Shown here in pieces: positions 1 to 7,843 of a DNA stretch of 16,656 nt. The stretch comes from Pseudomonadota bacterium (GTDB lineage: Bacteria; Pseudomonadota; Gammaproteobacteria; Pseudomonadales; Halieaceae). Location of the stretch: positions 1 through 16,656 of the forward strand of contig JAUVBI010000038.1 of the NCBI GenBank assembly GCA_030591305.1, written 5' to 3'. Within the stretch, counting starts at the first letter, position 1. Every line of letters starts with the position of its first letter. A program made the translations under genes and the position numbers. Under the pieces are notes generated by a model that saw only the letters and a list, made by a program, of their open reading frames with translations, searched no databases and was not told the origin of the DNA.

Positions 1-834
1 CTGGTGGATTTTCTTCCCAGCTGGCGCGTTGACGATGTCATGGTGAGTTATGCGGTAGATGGCGGCAGTGTCGGCCCTCACTACGATAACTACGATGTAT
101 TTTTGTTACAGGGTGAAGGCGAGCGCCGCTGGCAATTGGGCCAGATGTGCCATTCCGGGTCGCCACTGTTGCCCCATGCGGATTTACGCATTCTCGACAA
201 ATTTGATTGCACTGATGAGTACATCCTGGGCCCTGGCGATATTCTCTACATACCACCGGGTGTAGCTCACTGGGGCATCGCCCGGGGTGAGTGCACAACA
301 TTTTCGCTGGGATTCAGGGCGCCCCGTATTAACGACATGTTATCCCGCTGGGTAGATGAACTTCTGGAAACTATCGACCCGGAGCTGTTCTATAGCGATA
401 GCGGACAGTCTGCGGCCTGTTTGCCCGGCGAAATACGCAAGGAAGACATCACCAGAGCAAAAACACAACTTGCCGCAGCGTTGAAGCAAAAGACAGGCCA
501 GCACTGGTTTGGTGAATTAGTAACGGAACCACGCTATAGCCTGCCAATATCCGAAGACGATATTGCCACTGAACGCAAGTTGCTCAACACACCCACTGCA
601 ACAGTTTTACTACTGTCATCTGCAAAACTGGCCTGGCAGCATGACGACAATGGCATTAATGTTTTTGCCAATGGCGTGTGTTTGCGATGCTCCGAGAGTT
701 TACGCCCTGCTATTATCGCATTGTATAAAGACAAGAAGCTTGATGGTTCAATGCTGAGCGAACTGAAGTGCTCAACACAAGGCATGGCACTGCTTGAGCA
801 GTTGCTATCCCTGGCTTGTATTACTATCGAATAA
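1..834 (+). CDS. roxA: Ribosomal protein L16 arginine 3-hydroxylase (RoxA/YcfD), 5'-truncated by the window
   Basis: This is the C-terminal part of a JmjC/cupin-fold 2-oxoglutarate- and Fe(II)-dependent oxygenase of the RoxA (YcfD) family, which hydroxylates an arginine of ribosomal protein L16. The frame is open from base 1, and the GTG at 4 lies inside the conserved domain, so it is not the true start. Counting from that GTG, the metal triad reads GPHYDNYD (H26, D28) and PPGVAHWG (H89). This spacing agrees with the H125/D127/H187 I recall for E. coli YcfD, which implies about 99 missing N-terminal residues and a full length near 375 aa, normal for the family. The C-terminal winged-helix-like region (roughly residues 150-276) follows. 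The stop TAA is at 832-834, and the next gene starts 40 bp downstream on the same strand. Family assignment is strong; substrate is inferred from the family. Confidence 0.9.
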   Translation: MVDFLPSWRVDDVMVSYAVDGGSVGPHYDNYDVFLLQGEGERRWQLGQMCHSGSPLLPHADLRILDKFDCTDEYILGPGDILYIPPGVAHWGIARGECTTFSLGFRAPRINDMLSRWVDELLETIDPELFYSDSGQSAACLPGEIRKEDITRAKTQLAAALKQKTGQHWFGELVTEPRYSLPISEDDIATERKLLNTPTATVLLLSSAKLAWQHDDNGINVFANGVCLRCSESLRPAIIALYKDKKLDGSMLSELKCSTQGMALLEQLLSLACITIE

Positions 835-874
835 AATGCAAGGATTAGCATCTGTGAGCAGCGGAGAATAAGTT

Positions 875-1345
875 ATGGCTAATGACTTCTACCCACACCC
901 CTTCAATGAATTAACGGTTGAACTGTGCACCTCTGCTCGCCGCACTATTCGCATTCTAAGCCCCGACCTGGACCGGGAAGTTTTCGACAATGATGAGCTT
1001 CGCGATGCCATTAGCACACTGGCTAGACGCAGCAGGTATTGTGAAATTCGCATCCTGGTCAGCAACACCCGGGCAATTGTACAGCGGGGCCACCGGCTTC
1101 TGGAGTTGGCCAGGCGCATCCCCAGCCTGGTACATTTCCAGGTCCTGGCTGAACACCCCGATTTGAACGATGACGTGATGGTCATTCGGGATATGGATGG
1201 CCTCTTATTCAAACCCGGAGACAGCGCACATCAGGGCATATATGAACCCGACTCCAAGGCCATTGCTAACGCGTATGTGGAAAATTTTGATGCTTTGTGG
1301 GAGCACAGTGTCCCGAGTATTGAACTGCGAAGATTGGGCCTCTAA
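875..1345 (+). CDS. Small phospholipase-D-like domain protein of unknown function
   Basis: This 156-residue soluble protein starts at ATG 875 behind a plausible Shine-Dalgarno (GGAG about 8 nt upstream). It has no signal peptide or membrane segment. The pattern of an N-terminal helix, a strand (TIRILSPDLD), a helix and a second strand (EIRILVSNTR), then an R-G-H-R-L-L-E-L-A-R-R helix, resembles a single phospholipase-D-like fold without the HxK(x)4D catalytic motif, so enzymatic PLD activity is unlikely. I recall similar proteins of unknown function encoded near roxA and GNAT acetyltransferases in Pseudomonas relatives, but this link is from memory. The same-strand position, 40 bp after roxA, suggests cotranscription. 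Its TAA stop (1343-1345) is formed by the first bases of a repeated element, so the native C-terminus may have been altered slightly by insertion of that repeat. Confidence 0.75.
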   Translation: MANDFYPHPFNELTVELCTSARRTIRILSPDLDREVFDNDELRDAISTLARRSRYCEIRILVSNTRAIVQRGHRLLELARRIPSLVHFQVLAEHPDLNDDVMVIRDMDGLLFKPGDSAHQGIYEPDSKAIANAYVENFDALWEHSVPSIELRRLGL

Positions 1346-1380
1346 AGTTCGGGGACAGTTTAAAGTTCGGGGACAGTTTA
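1343..1380. repeat. Tandem direct repeat, 18-bp unit, 2.1 copies
   Basis: The unit TAAAGTTCGGGGACAGTT occurs at 1343-1360 and again, identical, at 1361-1378, followed by TA (1379-1380). The first TAA is the stop codon of the preceding gene. The core GGGGACAG resembles dispersed REP-like elements that I recall near REP-associated tyrosine transposases in many proteobacteria. No transposase gene is present here. Confidence 0.9.
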
Positions 1381-1405
1381 CTTAATTAAGTAAACTGTCC
1401 CCGAA
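1366..1405. repeat. 40-bp perfect palindrome (REP-like; possible bidirectional terminator)
   Basis: The left arm TTCGGGGACAGTTTA (1366-1380) is the exact reverse complement of 1391-1405, and the middle CTTAATTAAG (1381-1390) is itself palindromic. Two bases beyond each end extend it to 44 bp (1364-1407) with one mismatch (G1365 opposite T1406). The RNA from either strand could form a long hairpin between the two convergent genes, so it may terminate transcription of both or protect the 3' ends. No long U-run follows on either side, so it is not a textbook intrinsic terminator. The sequence type suggests a mobile repeat rather than a locally evolved terminator; that part is inference. Confidence 0.9.
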
Positions 1406-2365
1406 TTAGATTAGGTCGATAATTCGACGGGCAGCGGTGTAGGGCGTTACAATCTGGCTTGCCACGTCGGCTTCCAGTTCCGGCATTATCGCCGCCACGT
1501 CTTTACTTTGACTCAACTTCAATAGCAGCATCTGGTTGACCAGTTGGTGCATCCAATCGCGATTCTGCTGTGCTCTCTTTCTGCCAAAGTTTCCGTTATC
1601 CTGGGCCTGGGAATTATAGTCTTCGATCATTTCCCATACGGTGTCGATATTGTGTAATTTAAGGGCGGAACAGGTCATTACCTGGGGTGTCCAGAAACTT
1701 GTATGGCGCAATAAACTCATCGCCCCCGCATATTGTTGCCTGGTTAAATTGGCCAGGTTTTCACTCTCACCGTCGGCCTTGTTAACCACCAGCGCATCAG
1801 CCAATTCGAGTATGCCTTTCTTGATGCCCTGTAATTCATCACCACCGCCGGGCAACATCAGTACCATAAAGAAATCCACCATACCGGCAACCTGGTATTC
1901 CGACTGGCCCACACCAACGGTTTCGACCAGGATAAGGTCATAGCCAGCGGCTTCACACAGCAGCATGGTTTCGCGGGTTTTCTGGGCAACGCCGCCCAGG
2001 GCACCCACAGAGGGCGAGGGTCGGATAAATGCCAATTCACTGCGTGACAATTCTTCCATGCGGGTTTTATCCCCGAGAATGGAACCACCGGCGATGGGCG
2101 AACTGGGGTCAACAGCCAATACCGCAACGCGCTTGCCCTGCTCTATGAGATGTAGGCCAAAGGCCTCGATAAAGGTCGACTTGCCCACACCGGGCACACC
2201 GGTTATTCCAATGCGCAAACTATTGCCGCTGTGAGGCAGTATCTGCTCCAGGATTTCCTGGGCCTTCTGCATATGTTCTGGCAGGGTGCTTTCTACCAGC
2301 GTTATGGCTTTGGCCAACGCCCGGCGATTACCGTCCAGTAGAGATTCTGGGTCGAAGCCAGCCAT
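1406..2365 (-). CDS. meaB: MeaB/ArgK-family GTPase, methylmalonyl-CoA mutase chaperone
   Basis: This 319-residue G3E-type P-loop GTPase protects and reactivates adenosylcobalamin-dependent methylmalonyl-CoA mutase and gates cofactor loading. Visible motifs are the Walker A loop GVPGVGKS (56-63), the ETVGVGQSE switch (148-156) and the NKAD base-specificity motif (195-198). The DPSSP signature near 86-90 and the GGGDELQG stretch near 173-180 are typical of MeaB. Length is normal for a stand-alone bacterial MeaB. ATG 2365 lies 3 bp after the mutase stop codon, so it is the last gene of the operon and probably relies on coupling, as no strong Shine-Dalgarno is visible. Its TAA stop abuts the palindromic repeat. 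Older annotations call this family ArgK (arginine/ornithine transport kinase); the location next to the mutase makes the chaperone role much more likely. Confidence 0.95.
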   Translation of the reverse strand: MAGFDPESLLDGNRRALAKAITLVESTLPEHMQKAQEILEQILPHSGNSLRIGITGVPGVGKSTFIEAFGLHLIEQGKRVAVLAVDPSSPIAGGSILGDKTRMEELSRSELAFIRPSPSVGALGGVAQKTRETMLLCEAAGYDLILVETVGVGQSEYQVAGMVDFFMVLMLPGGGDELQGIKKGILELADALVVNKADGESENLANLTRQQYAGAMSLLRHTSFWTPQVMTCSALKLHNIDTVWEMIEDYNSQAQDNGNFGRKRAQQNRDWMHQLVNQMLLLKLSQSKDVAAIMPELEADVASQIVTPYTAARRIIDLI

Positions 2366-2368
2366 CTA

Positions 2369-4519
2369 TCAGACGTTGCTCACCGCGTCCAGCACATCGC
2401 GGGCGCATACCGGTATAGGTGTTCCCGGCCCGAAGATACACTTTACGCCAGCGTCATACAGGCAGTCATAATCCTGGCGGGGAATGACACCGCCTGCAAT
2501 GACCACGATATCTTCAGCGCCCTGTTTCTTCAGTTCTTCAAGTAATTGCGGAACCAGGGTTTTATGCCCTGCGGCCAATGAAGAGGCACCGACCACGTGT
2601 ACATCATTCTCGATAGCTTGCCTGGCCACCTCCTCAGGAGTGGAAAACATGGGCGATAAATCTATATCGAAGCCGACGTCGGCGAAGGCCGTTGCAATGA
2701 CCTTGGCTCCGCGGTCGTGACCATCCTGGCCCATCTTGCAGACCAACATACGCGGACGACGACCGTGCTGCGTCACAAATTTTTCGATATCGGCCCGGAT
2801 ACCCTGCCAGTCTTCATCACCGTCAAAGGCCGCACCGTAAACACCCGACACGGTCTGGACATTGGCTTTGTAGCGTCCGAATTCGCGTTCCATGGCGTAA
2901 GAAATCTCCCCTACGGTTGCTCGGCGGCGTGTTGCCTCGATGGTGAGTTCAAGCAAGTTCCCATCGCCACTCGCTGCACATTGATAGATATCTTCCAGTA
3001 TAGACTCGACTTTGGATTCCTCCCGTTCGCCCCGGATGCGGTTCAGTCTGGCAACCTGGGATTCGCGCACCGCATCGTTGTCGATCTCCAGTACCTCCAC
3101 GTCATCCTGAGCATCAACCTTGTACTTGTTGACGCCGACTATAACATCTTCGCCCTTATCAATTCTGGCCTGTTTACGCGCGGCAGCTTCCTCAATTTTC
3201 ATCTTCGGCATGCCGGTTTCAATGGCTTTTGCCATGCCGCCTGCCGCTTCGATCTCCTCAATCAACTCCCAGGCCTTATCGGCCATATCCTGAGTGAGGG
3301 ATTCCATCATATAGGAACCACCCCAGGGATCGACCACATCGGTGATACCGGTCTCTTCCTGAATGATCAGCTGGGTATTGCGTGCAATACGTGAGGAAAA
3401 CTCCGTAGGCAGGGCTATTGCCTCATCCAGAGCATTGGTGTGCAGGGACTGGGTGCCGCCAAAAACGGCCGCCATGGCCTCTATGGTGGTTCTTACAACA
3501 TTATTATAGGGGTCTTGCTCGGTGAGCGACCAACCAGATGTCTGGCTGTGGGTACGCAGCATAGAACTCTTGGGGTTCCGGGGATTAAACTCGCTGACAA
3601 TACGTGTCCACAACAAGCGGGCCGCACGCATTTTGGCAATTTCCATATAGAAGTTCATGCTCACACCCCAGAAAAACGACAGCCGGGGGGCGAAATCATC
3701 TATACCCAGGCCTGCAGCGATTGCGGTACGAATATATTCCTTGCCATCGGCCAGGGTATAGGCCAATTCCAGCGCCGCATTCGCCCCCGCTTCCTGTATG
3801 TGGTAGCCGGAAATTGAAATGGTGTTGAACCGCGGCATATTGTGCGAACAATAGGCAATAACATCGCCGATAATTTTCATACTGGGCGCAGGTGGGTATA
3901 TGTAGGTATTGCGCACCATAAATTCTTTCAGCACATCGTTTTGAATGGTGCCGGCTAATTGATCTTGGCTAACACCCTGCTCTTCTGCGGCAACAATGTA
4001 ACCGGCGAGCACCGGCAGCACAGCCCCGTTCATGGTCATGGATACAGAAACTTTATCCAGCGGAATGCCGTCGAACAGAATTTTCATATCCTCGACTGAA
4101 TCGATGGCAACACCCGCCTTGCCTACATCACCGCTGACCCGAGGATGGTCTGAATCGTAACCGCGGTGCGTAGCGAGATCGAAGGCTACCGAGACACCCT
4201 GCCCGCCCGCTGCCAACGCTTTGCGATAAAAAGCATTCGACTCTTCCGCTGTGGAAAACCCCGCATACTGACGAATAGTCCAGGGGCGCCCGGCATACAT
4301 GGTTGCCTGTGGGCCGCGAAGATACGGAGACATACCCGGCATGGTGTCGGTGTACTCCAGGTCTTTGGTGTCTGCCGCTGTATATAAAGGGCGAATTGCT
4401 ATGCCTTCTGCGGTGTCGCGTATTAGTGCGTCAGGGCTCTTGCCCTTCATTTGCGTGGTGGCGAGTGCGCGCCATGCATCTGGGGTAGCGTCCAGTTTGT
4501 CGTAGATTTTGTCGCTCAT
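2369..4519 (-). CDS. scpA: Methylmalonyl-CoA mutase, single-chain, B12-dependent
   Basis: This 716-residue enzyme converts (R)-methylmalonyl-CoA to succinyl-CoA using adenosylcobalamin. The N-terminal TIM-barrel domain carries [31 protein letters not shown] and [11 protein letters not shown]85, R203 and H240 fall at positions equivalent to Tyr89, Arg207 and His244 of the Propionibacterium enzyme, with identical spacing. The C-terminal cobalamin domain (about 585-716) has DGHDRG with the lower-ligand His at 601, then ASSLAAGH and IAGGVIP, the DxHxxG/SxL/GG pattern. Length fits the catalytic, homodimeric form (ScpA type) rather than a two-subunit enzyme. The ATG overlaps the TAA of the epimerase gene by one base (TAATG), and a GAGG sits about 11 nt upstream. 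Catalytic residues are all present, so it should be active. Confidence 0.97.
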   Translation of the reverse strand: MSDKIYDKLDATPDAWRALATTQMKGKSPDALIRDTAEGIAIRPLYTAADTKDLEYTDTMPGMSPYLRGPQATMYAGRPWTIRQYAGFSTAEESNAFYRKALAAGGQGVSVAFDLATHRGYDSDHPRVSGDVGKAGVAIDSVEDMKILFDGIPLDKVSVSMTMNGAVLPVLAGYIVAAEEQGVSQDQLAGTIQNDVLKEFMVRNTYIYPPAPSMKIIGDVIAYCSHNMPRFNTISISGYHIQEAGANAALELAYTLADGKEYIRTAIAAGLGIDDFAPRLSFFWGVSMNFYMEIAKMRAARLLWTRIVSEFNPRNPKSSMLRTHSQTSGWSLTEQDPYNNVVRTTIEAMAAVFGGTQSLHTNALDEAIALPTEFSSRIARNTQLIIQEETGITDVVDPWGGSYMMESLTQDMADKAWELIEEIEAAGGMAKAIETGMPKMKIEEAAARKQARIDKGEDVIVGVNKYKVDAQDDVEVLEIDNDAVRESQVARLNRIRGEREESKVESILEDIYQCAASGDGNLLELTIEATRRRATVGEISYAMEREFGRYKANVQTVSGVYGAAFDGDEDWQGIRADIEKFVTQHGRRPRMLVCKMGQDGHDRGAKVIATAFADVGFDIDLSPMFSTPEEVARQAIENDVHVVGASSLAAGHKTLVPQLLEELKKQGAEDIVVIAGGVIPRQDYDCLYDAGVKCIFGPGTPIPVCARDVLDAVSNV

Positions 4520-4935
4520 TACTGTGAAGCCTCATTCGAAGGTTGATTAATTTCAATCAAAACCCCGTCGCAACTCTTTGGATGAATAAAAATCACTTTT
4601 GAACCGTGGGCCCCCGCTGTAGGAGCATCTCCCAGAAATAGGTAACCCTTTGCCTTTAGCCTGGCGATATCCTCTTCGATATTGTCCGAGCGAAAACACA
4701 GATGATGTAAACCACCGCCCTTTTTCTCCAGGTACCCGGCAATGGGCCCCTCACCATTCAAGGGGTGTACCAACTCAATGCTGGTGGCGGGTAGCGGAAA
4801 AAAGGCCGTCGATGTACGCGCATTTGCCACATCTTCCTTTCCTTCAAATGTAAGCTCGAAGTCTTCGGCAAAACGGGCGATGGCCTTCTCCATATCCGGA
4901 ACAGCAATAGCAATATGATCCAGTGCAGTAATCAC
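4519..4935 (-). CDS. mce: Methylmalonyl-CoA epimerase (VOC superfamily)
   Basis: This 138-residue glyoxalase/VOC-fold metalloenzyme interconverts (S)- and (R)-methylmalonyl-CoA, linking the carboxylase to the mutase. The paired beta-alpha-beta-beta-beta modules are visible, with likely metal ligands H7 (ALDHIAIAV), E54 (SIELVHP), the histidine pair 77-78 (GGGLHHLCF) and E128 (VLIEINQ). Many relatives have Gln at the second position; Glu is also a feasible ligand. The start is GTG at 4935, whose G overlaps the TAG stop of the alpha-subunit gene (TAGTG). A strong Shine-Dalgarno inside the end of that upstream gene supports this start. Downstream it overlaps scpA by one base. Length is typical. 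Confidence 0.95.
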   Translation of the reverse strand: MITALDHIAIAVPDMEKAIARFAEDFELTFEGKEDVANARTSTAFFPLPATSIELVHPLNGEGPIAGYLEKKGGGLHHLCFRSDNIEEDIARLKAKGYLFLGDAPTAGAHGSKVIFIHPKSCDGVLIEINQPSNEASQ

Positions 4936-7790
4936 TATTTCTCTCCTCCGGTTTGCTGCAGAAACTGCCCGGTCACTTCCCTGCGCCTCAGGGCAATATC
5001 CTCTGGTGATTCGATAATGATTTTTTCATCGGGTGTAATGTTAAACAGAGGCTGCCCCTTGCTTATAATAACGCCATCTGTGTCCACCAGAACCTTATCG
5101 ATGGTGCCGGCAAAAGGTGCGTAGACCTTGTTAAACATTTTCATCACTTCGACGATATACAGTGGGTCGCCGGCCTCGAAGTGATCACCCTCGCGCACAT
5201 AGAGATCGTGTTCCGGCGTTTCACGTCCATAATACATACCACCACTTTCGGCCAGAACTTCATCGGACTTGGCCATGGGCGGTGGCGCCAGGACTTTCGC
5301 CATCCGGTCCTGTAGATCGACCTCGGTGAGGTGGTCGGGAATATGAATGGTCATATTGGGGTTGACGGTGAGATTATAAAAGCCAGTGGCCTCGGCAATG
5401 CTGGGCAAGATAGCCAGCAAGTCGACTCCCGCCTGGAAGCCCTTGTGAGCAGAGCTGACCTGCAACCACAGTTCGTCATTGATACCTTCCGGCGGCTCCT
5501 GAGCTGCCAGTATGCACTGCAGCTCGACCCAATCTTCCGCCACGAGACGATTGTTCAACTCATTATAGAAATCCAGGGCCGCAGAGAGAATGTCGTTATC
5601 GTGTCCCCAGATCATACTGGCAGCGGGGCTGCCGTGGACATAATCCATATTGAGAAAGTGATAGACACCAGCCAGCAGCTCGATGGGGTTCTCATTCCAG
5701 CTTATTTTACCCTCTATCAGGGTATAGCAATCGCGATTGACACTGAGCCAGCCACTGAGAATATGCGGTTCAGCCAATAGTATTTCCAGAGGGCGCAGCA
5801 ACAGAGCGTGCTTTAGTTCATGGGTCTGCGCCAGGGACTTTGCCGCGTCCTCAGACTGCCCCTGCAGAGCCGTTTTGCATATCTCGCGCCAGGCGTATTC
5901 CAGATCGATGTTGTCGGCCCGTTGTTTTAACTCTCCCACTGCTGTGATATAGGGCACAATAAAACGTGTTGTTGGGCGGGCATTGATGTTTTGACCGATA
6001 AACCAGTTTATCAGGCCATAGTGGAATTCGAGATTGGTGGCCAAATCCTTGCCACGCATACTGGTCTGGCGAATGGTCTCGGCCATACGCTCATAGGTAT
6101 CCAGCCTACTGTCACCCACGCTCAACAACAGTGCGATATTCGAATCGTAGGCGCCAGCCAGTGTGTATTTCATAAATACGTCGGTATCGGGGTTGTGCAG
6201 GCTGATACCCTGGTCATCGCGAATTTCACCAGGTAAAGCATCACTCCAGTAATCGATAACGCCACCGGCACTGGGCTGCAACGCTTGGTTAGTGGCATTG
6301 AGGCGTGCTTCTACACTGTCATTGTGGCGCAGTACACGTTCAGGTTTTGGCAGTTCTTTACCGTGGGCGGCCAACAAGACCATAGCTTCCACCAGTGAAT
6401 TGACCTGAAAGCTGTCATTCTCATTGTTGGGATTGCTAAACTTCAAGCCGTAGCACAGTTCGGTAACCCGGTGCTCAACCTGAATACGGGTATTCATCTC
6501 CATAAAAAAGTGTTTATCCCCGTCGACAATACACTCAAAAGTTGAAACGGAATCCAGCCCAACCGCCTGGCCGAACAGTGCCGCTTCATCTTCCATGGCC
6601 TGCAGGGTTTTCAAATCCTGGGTCAGAACTTTTTCCTCTTCGAGCAGGCTGCCATTGCGGGCCTGTTCAAGGGCCAGTTCCAAGGACTCAACAGTCACCG
6701 ACACCTCAAGCAATTTTTGCTCGTGCATCTGCAAGGAGCAGTCTCTGCCACCCATGGATATCGCCCAGACACCATTGCCGATCACCTGTATTTCCTGGTG
6801 GCGCGTGGTTTCAATATTGAGCTCTACCAGGACATTTTTATTGTCACCCACACCCGTGGTTTTGACTTCATTGAGAACCTCGCGAACCAGCTCGGGTGTT
6901 TTCGCACTGGCCTGGGCAATTTTTTCTTCTTCAGTACCTGTGTAGAAAGACGGTGCCAGCAAGATTCTCTGCCCCTTGCCGCCACCGCCACTGATGACTT
7001 TTAGGCGAATACGATTAGAGGGGTGTTCGGCATTCATTCTTGCCACAGCTTCGGTCAGGGTGACGCAAAGCTCGTCGATAGTGTACAGGTCAATGCCCTT
7101 GGTATAGGACGCAGCCAACACAAGCTCTGCTTTTTCCTCTAGAGTCAGGCTGGCATCGTCCAGACCGGTTACAGGCAACTCTTGCTCGGTACACAACGCT
7201 TGCAGGGCGGCTTCATCGGGATACTTTTTTAACAGCGTTAAGGTCGTGCCATTATCGATGCCCGGCGTGACAGAGACGCCTACTTTAAGCGCTGTACGTT
7301 TGGCTTCGTCTTTGAGGCCGGCGTCGTGTACCGTACGTGAGCAGGGGCCAATAAAATTCAGGCCGGCCCCTTCCATGGCGGCAACCATAGTTTCATCTTC
7401 TGCCATAAAGCCGTAGCCGGTAAAAATCGAGTTATAGCCGTTATCTTTTGCAATCTGGATGATTTGCGCGATACGTTGATTACGCTCCTCCTTGTTTGCG
7501 CCACTGTAATCGGGAACCCTGTGTACCCGGTTTGGGTTGGGGAATGAACGCAGTTCAGGTGCGAGAGCATTCTGGTAAACGATGGAATCTTTCTCAGACA
7601 GAAGTATGCCAAATTTCTCTATGCCCATTTCGCTAAAGACATCCATGGCCTCCTTGCGTATGGGGCCCCTGCAAATAATCAGCGGGTTTAAGTGGGAGCA
7701 GTCAAACTGCTGCACCCAGGGCGATGAACTTTGCCCCAGGCGTCGATCGCTGTGTATCAGGGCATTTTCCAAATAGTGTTCGTTGGACAC
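4935..7790 (-). CDS. Divergent acyl-CoA (probably propionyl-CoA) carboxylase alpha subunit: biotin carboxylase plus BCCP
   Basis: This 951-residue protein combines an ATP-grasp biotin carboxylase with a C-terminal biotin carrier domain. Catalytic features, numbered from GTG 7790, are K160 and K264 (equivalent to E. coli AccC K116 and K159), the glycine loop GGGGKGQ (268-274), QMHEQK with K359 (K238), and EMNTRIQVEH (431-440) with E431, N433, R435 (E288, N290, R292). The carrier motif EVMKM places the biotinyl lysine at K884. Oddities: the usual N-terminal NRGEIA signature is replaced by IICRGPIRKEAM; about 60 extra residues separate K160 from the glycine loop; another 20 or so lie between K359 and E431; and residues of about 600-850 look helical and do not resemble a standard BT domain. 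Its place between pccB-like and mce genes argues for propionyl-CoA carboxylation. A TTG at 7805 also opens the frame, but GTG 7790 has the better ribosome site. Confidence 0.85.
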   Translation of the reverse strand: MSNEHYLENALIHSDRRLGQSSSPWVQQFDCSHLNPLIICRGPIRKEAMDVFSEMGIEKFGILLSEKDSIVYQNALAPELRSFPNPNRVHRVPDYSGANKEERNQRIAQIIQIAKDNGYNSIFTGYGFMAEDETMVAAMEGAGLNFIGPCSRTVHDAGLKDEAKRTALKVGVSVTPGIDNGTTLTLLKKYPDEAALQALCTEQELPVTGLDDASLTLEEKAELVLAASYTKGIDLYTIDELCVTLTEAVARMNAEHPSNRIRLKVISGGGGKGQRILLAPSFYTGTEEEKIAQASAKTPELVREVLNEVKTTGVGDNKNVLVELNIETTRHQEIQVIGNGVWAISMGGRDCSLQMHEQKLLEVSVTVESLELALEQARNGSLLEEEKVLTQDLKTLQAMEDEAALFGQAVGLDSVSTFECIVDGDKHFFMEMNTRIQVEHRVTELCYGLKFSNPNNENDSFQVNSLVEAMVLLAAHGKELPKPERVLRHNDSVEARLNATNQALQPSAGGVIDYWSDALPGEIRDDQGISLHNPDTDVFMKYTLAGAYDSNIALLLSVGDSRLDTYERMAETIRQTSMRGKDLATNLEFHYGLINWFIGQNINARPTTRFIVPYITAVGELKQRADNIDLEYAWREICKTALQGQSEDAAKSLAQTHELKHALLLRPLEILLAEPHILSGWLSVNRDCYTLIEGKISWNENPIELLAGVYHFLNMDYVHGSPAASMIWGHDNDILSAALDFYNELNNRLVAEDWVELQCILAAQEPPEGINDELWLQVSSAHKGFQAGVDLLAILPSIAEATGFYNLTVNPNMTIHIPDHLTEVDLQDRMAKVLAPPPMAKSDEVLAESGGMYYGRETPEHDLYVREGDHFEAGDPLYIVEVMKMFNKVYAPFAGTIDKVLVDTDGVIISKGQPLFNITPDEKIIIESPEDIALRRREVTGQFLQQTGGEK
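4943..4949 (-). promoter_or_regulatory. Shine-Dalgarno for mce
   Basis: GGAGGAG on the minus strand lies 7 nt before the GTG start of the epimerase gene, within the last codons of the upstream carboxylase gene. It decides the GTG start and indicates independent reinitiation in an overlapping gene pair. Confidence 0.8.
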
Positions 7791-7798
7791 GCTAGTTT

Positions 7799-7803
7799 TC
7801 CTC
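7799..7803 (-). promoter_or_regulatory. Shine-Dalgarno deciding the carboxylase alpha start
   Basis: GAGGA on the minus strand lies 8 nt before GTG 7790. The upstream in-frame TTG (7805) would overlap this site and has no ribosome binding sequence of its own, so GTG is the better start. Confidence 0.6.
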
Positions 7804-7843
7804 AATTAGTTGTCTTGTGTGCACTGTTTTTTTCATGAAGCGA

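Noticed and set aside
1343..1409. Insertion sequence or CRISPR-type array
   Set aside because: Only two repeat copies without spacers and no transposase or Cas gene in the window; best described as a REP-like palindrome.
2717..3394. Long plus-strand ORF (225 codons) opposite scpA
   Set aside because: It is an antisense shadow of a strongly conserved mutase domain, with no domain and no ribosome site of note; the same holds for other plus-strand ORFs over the operon.
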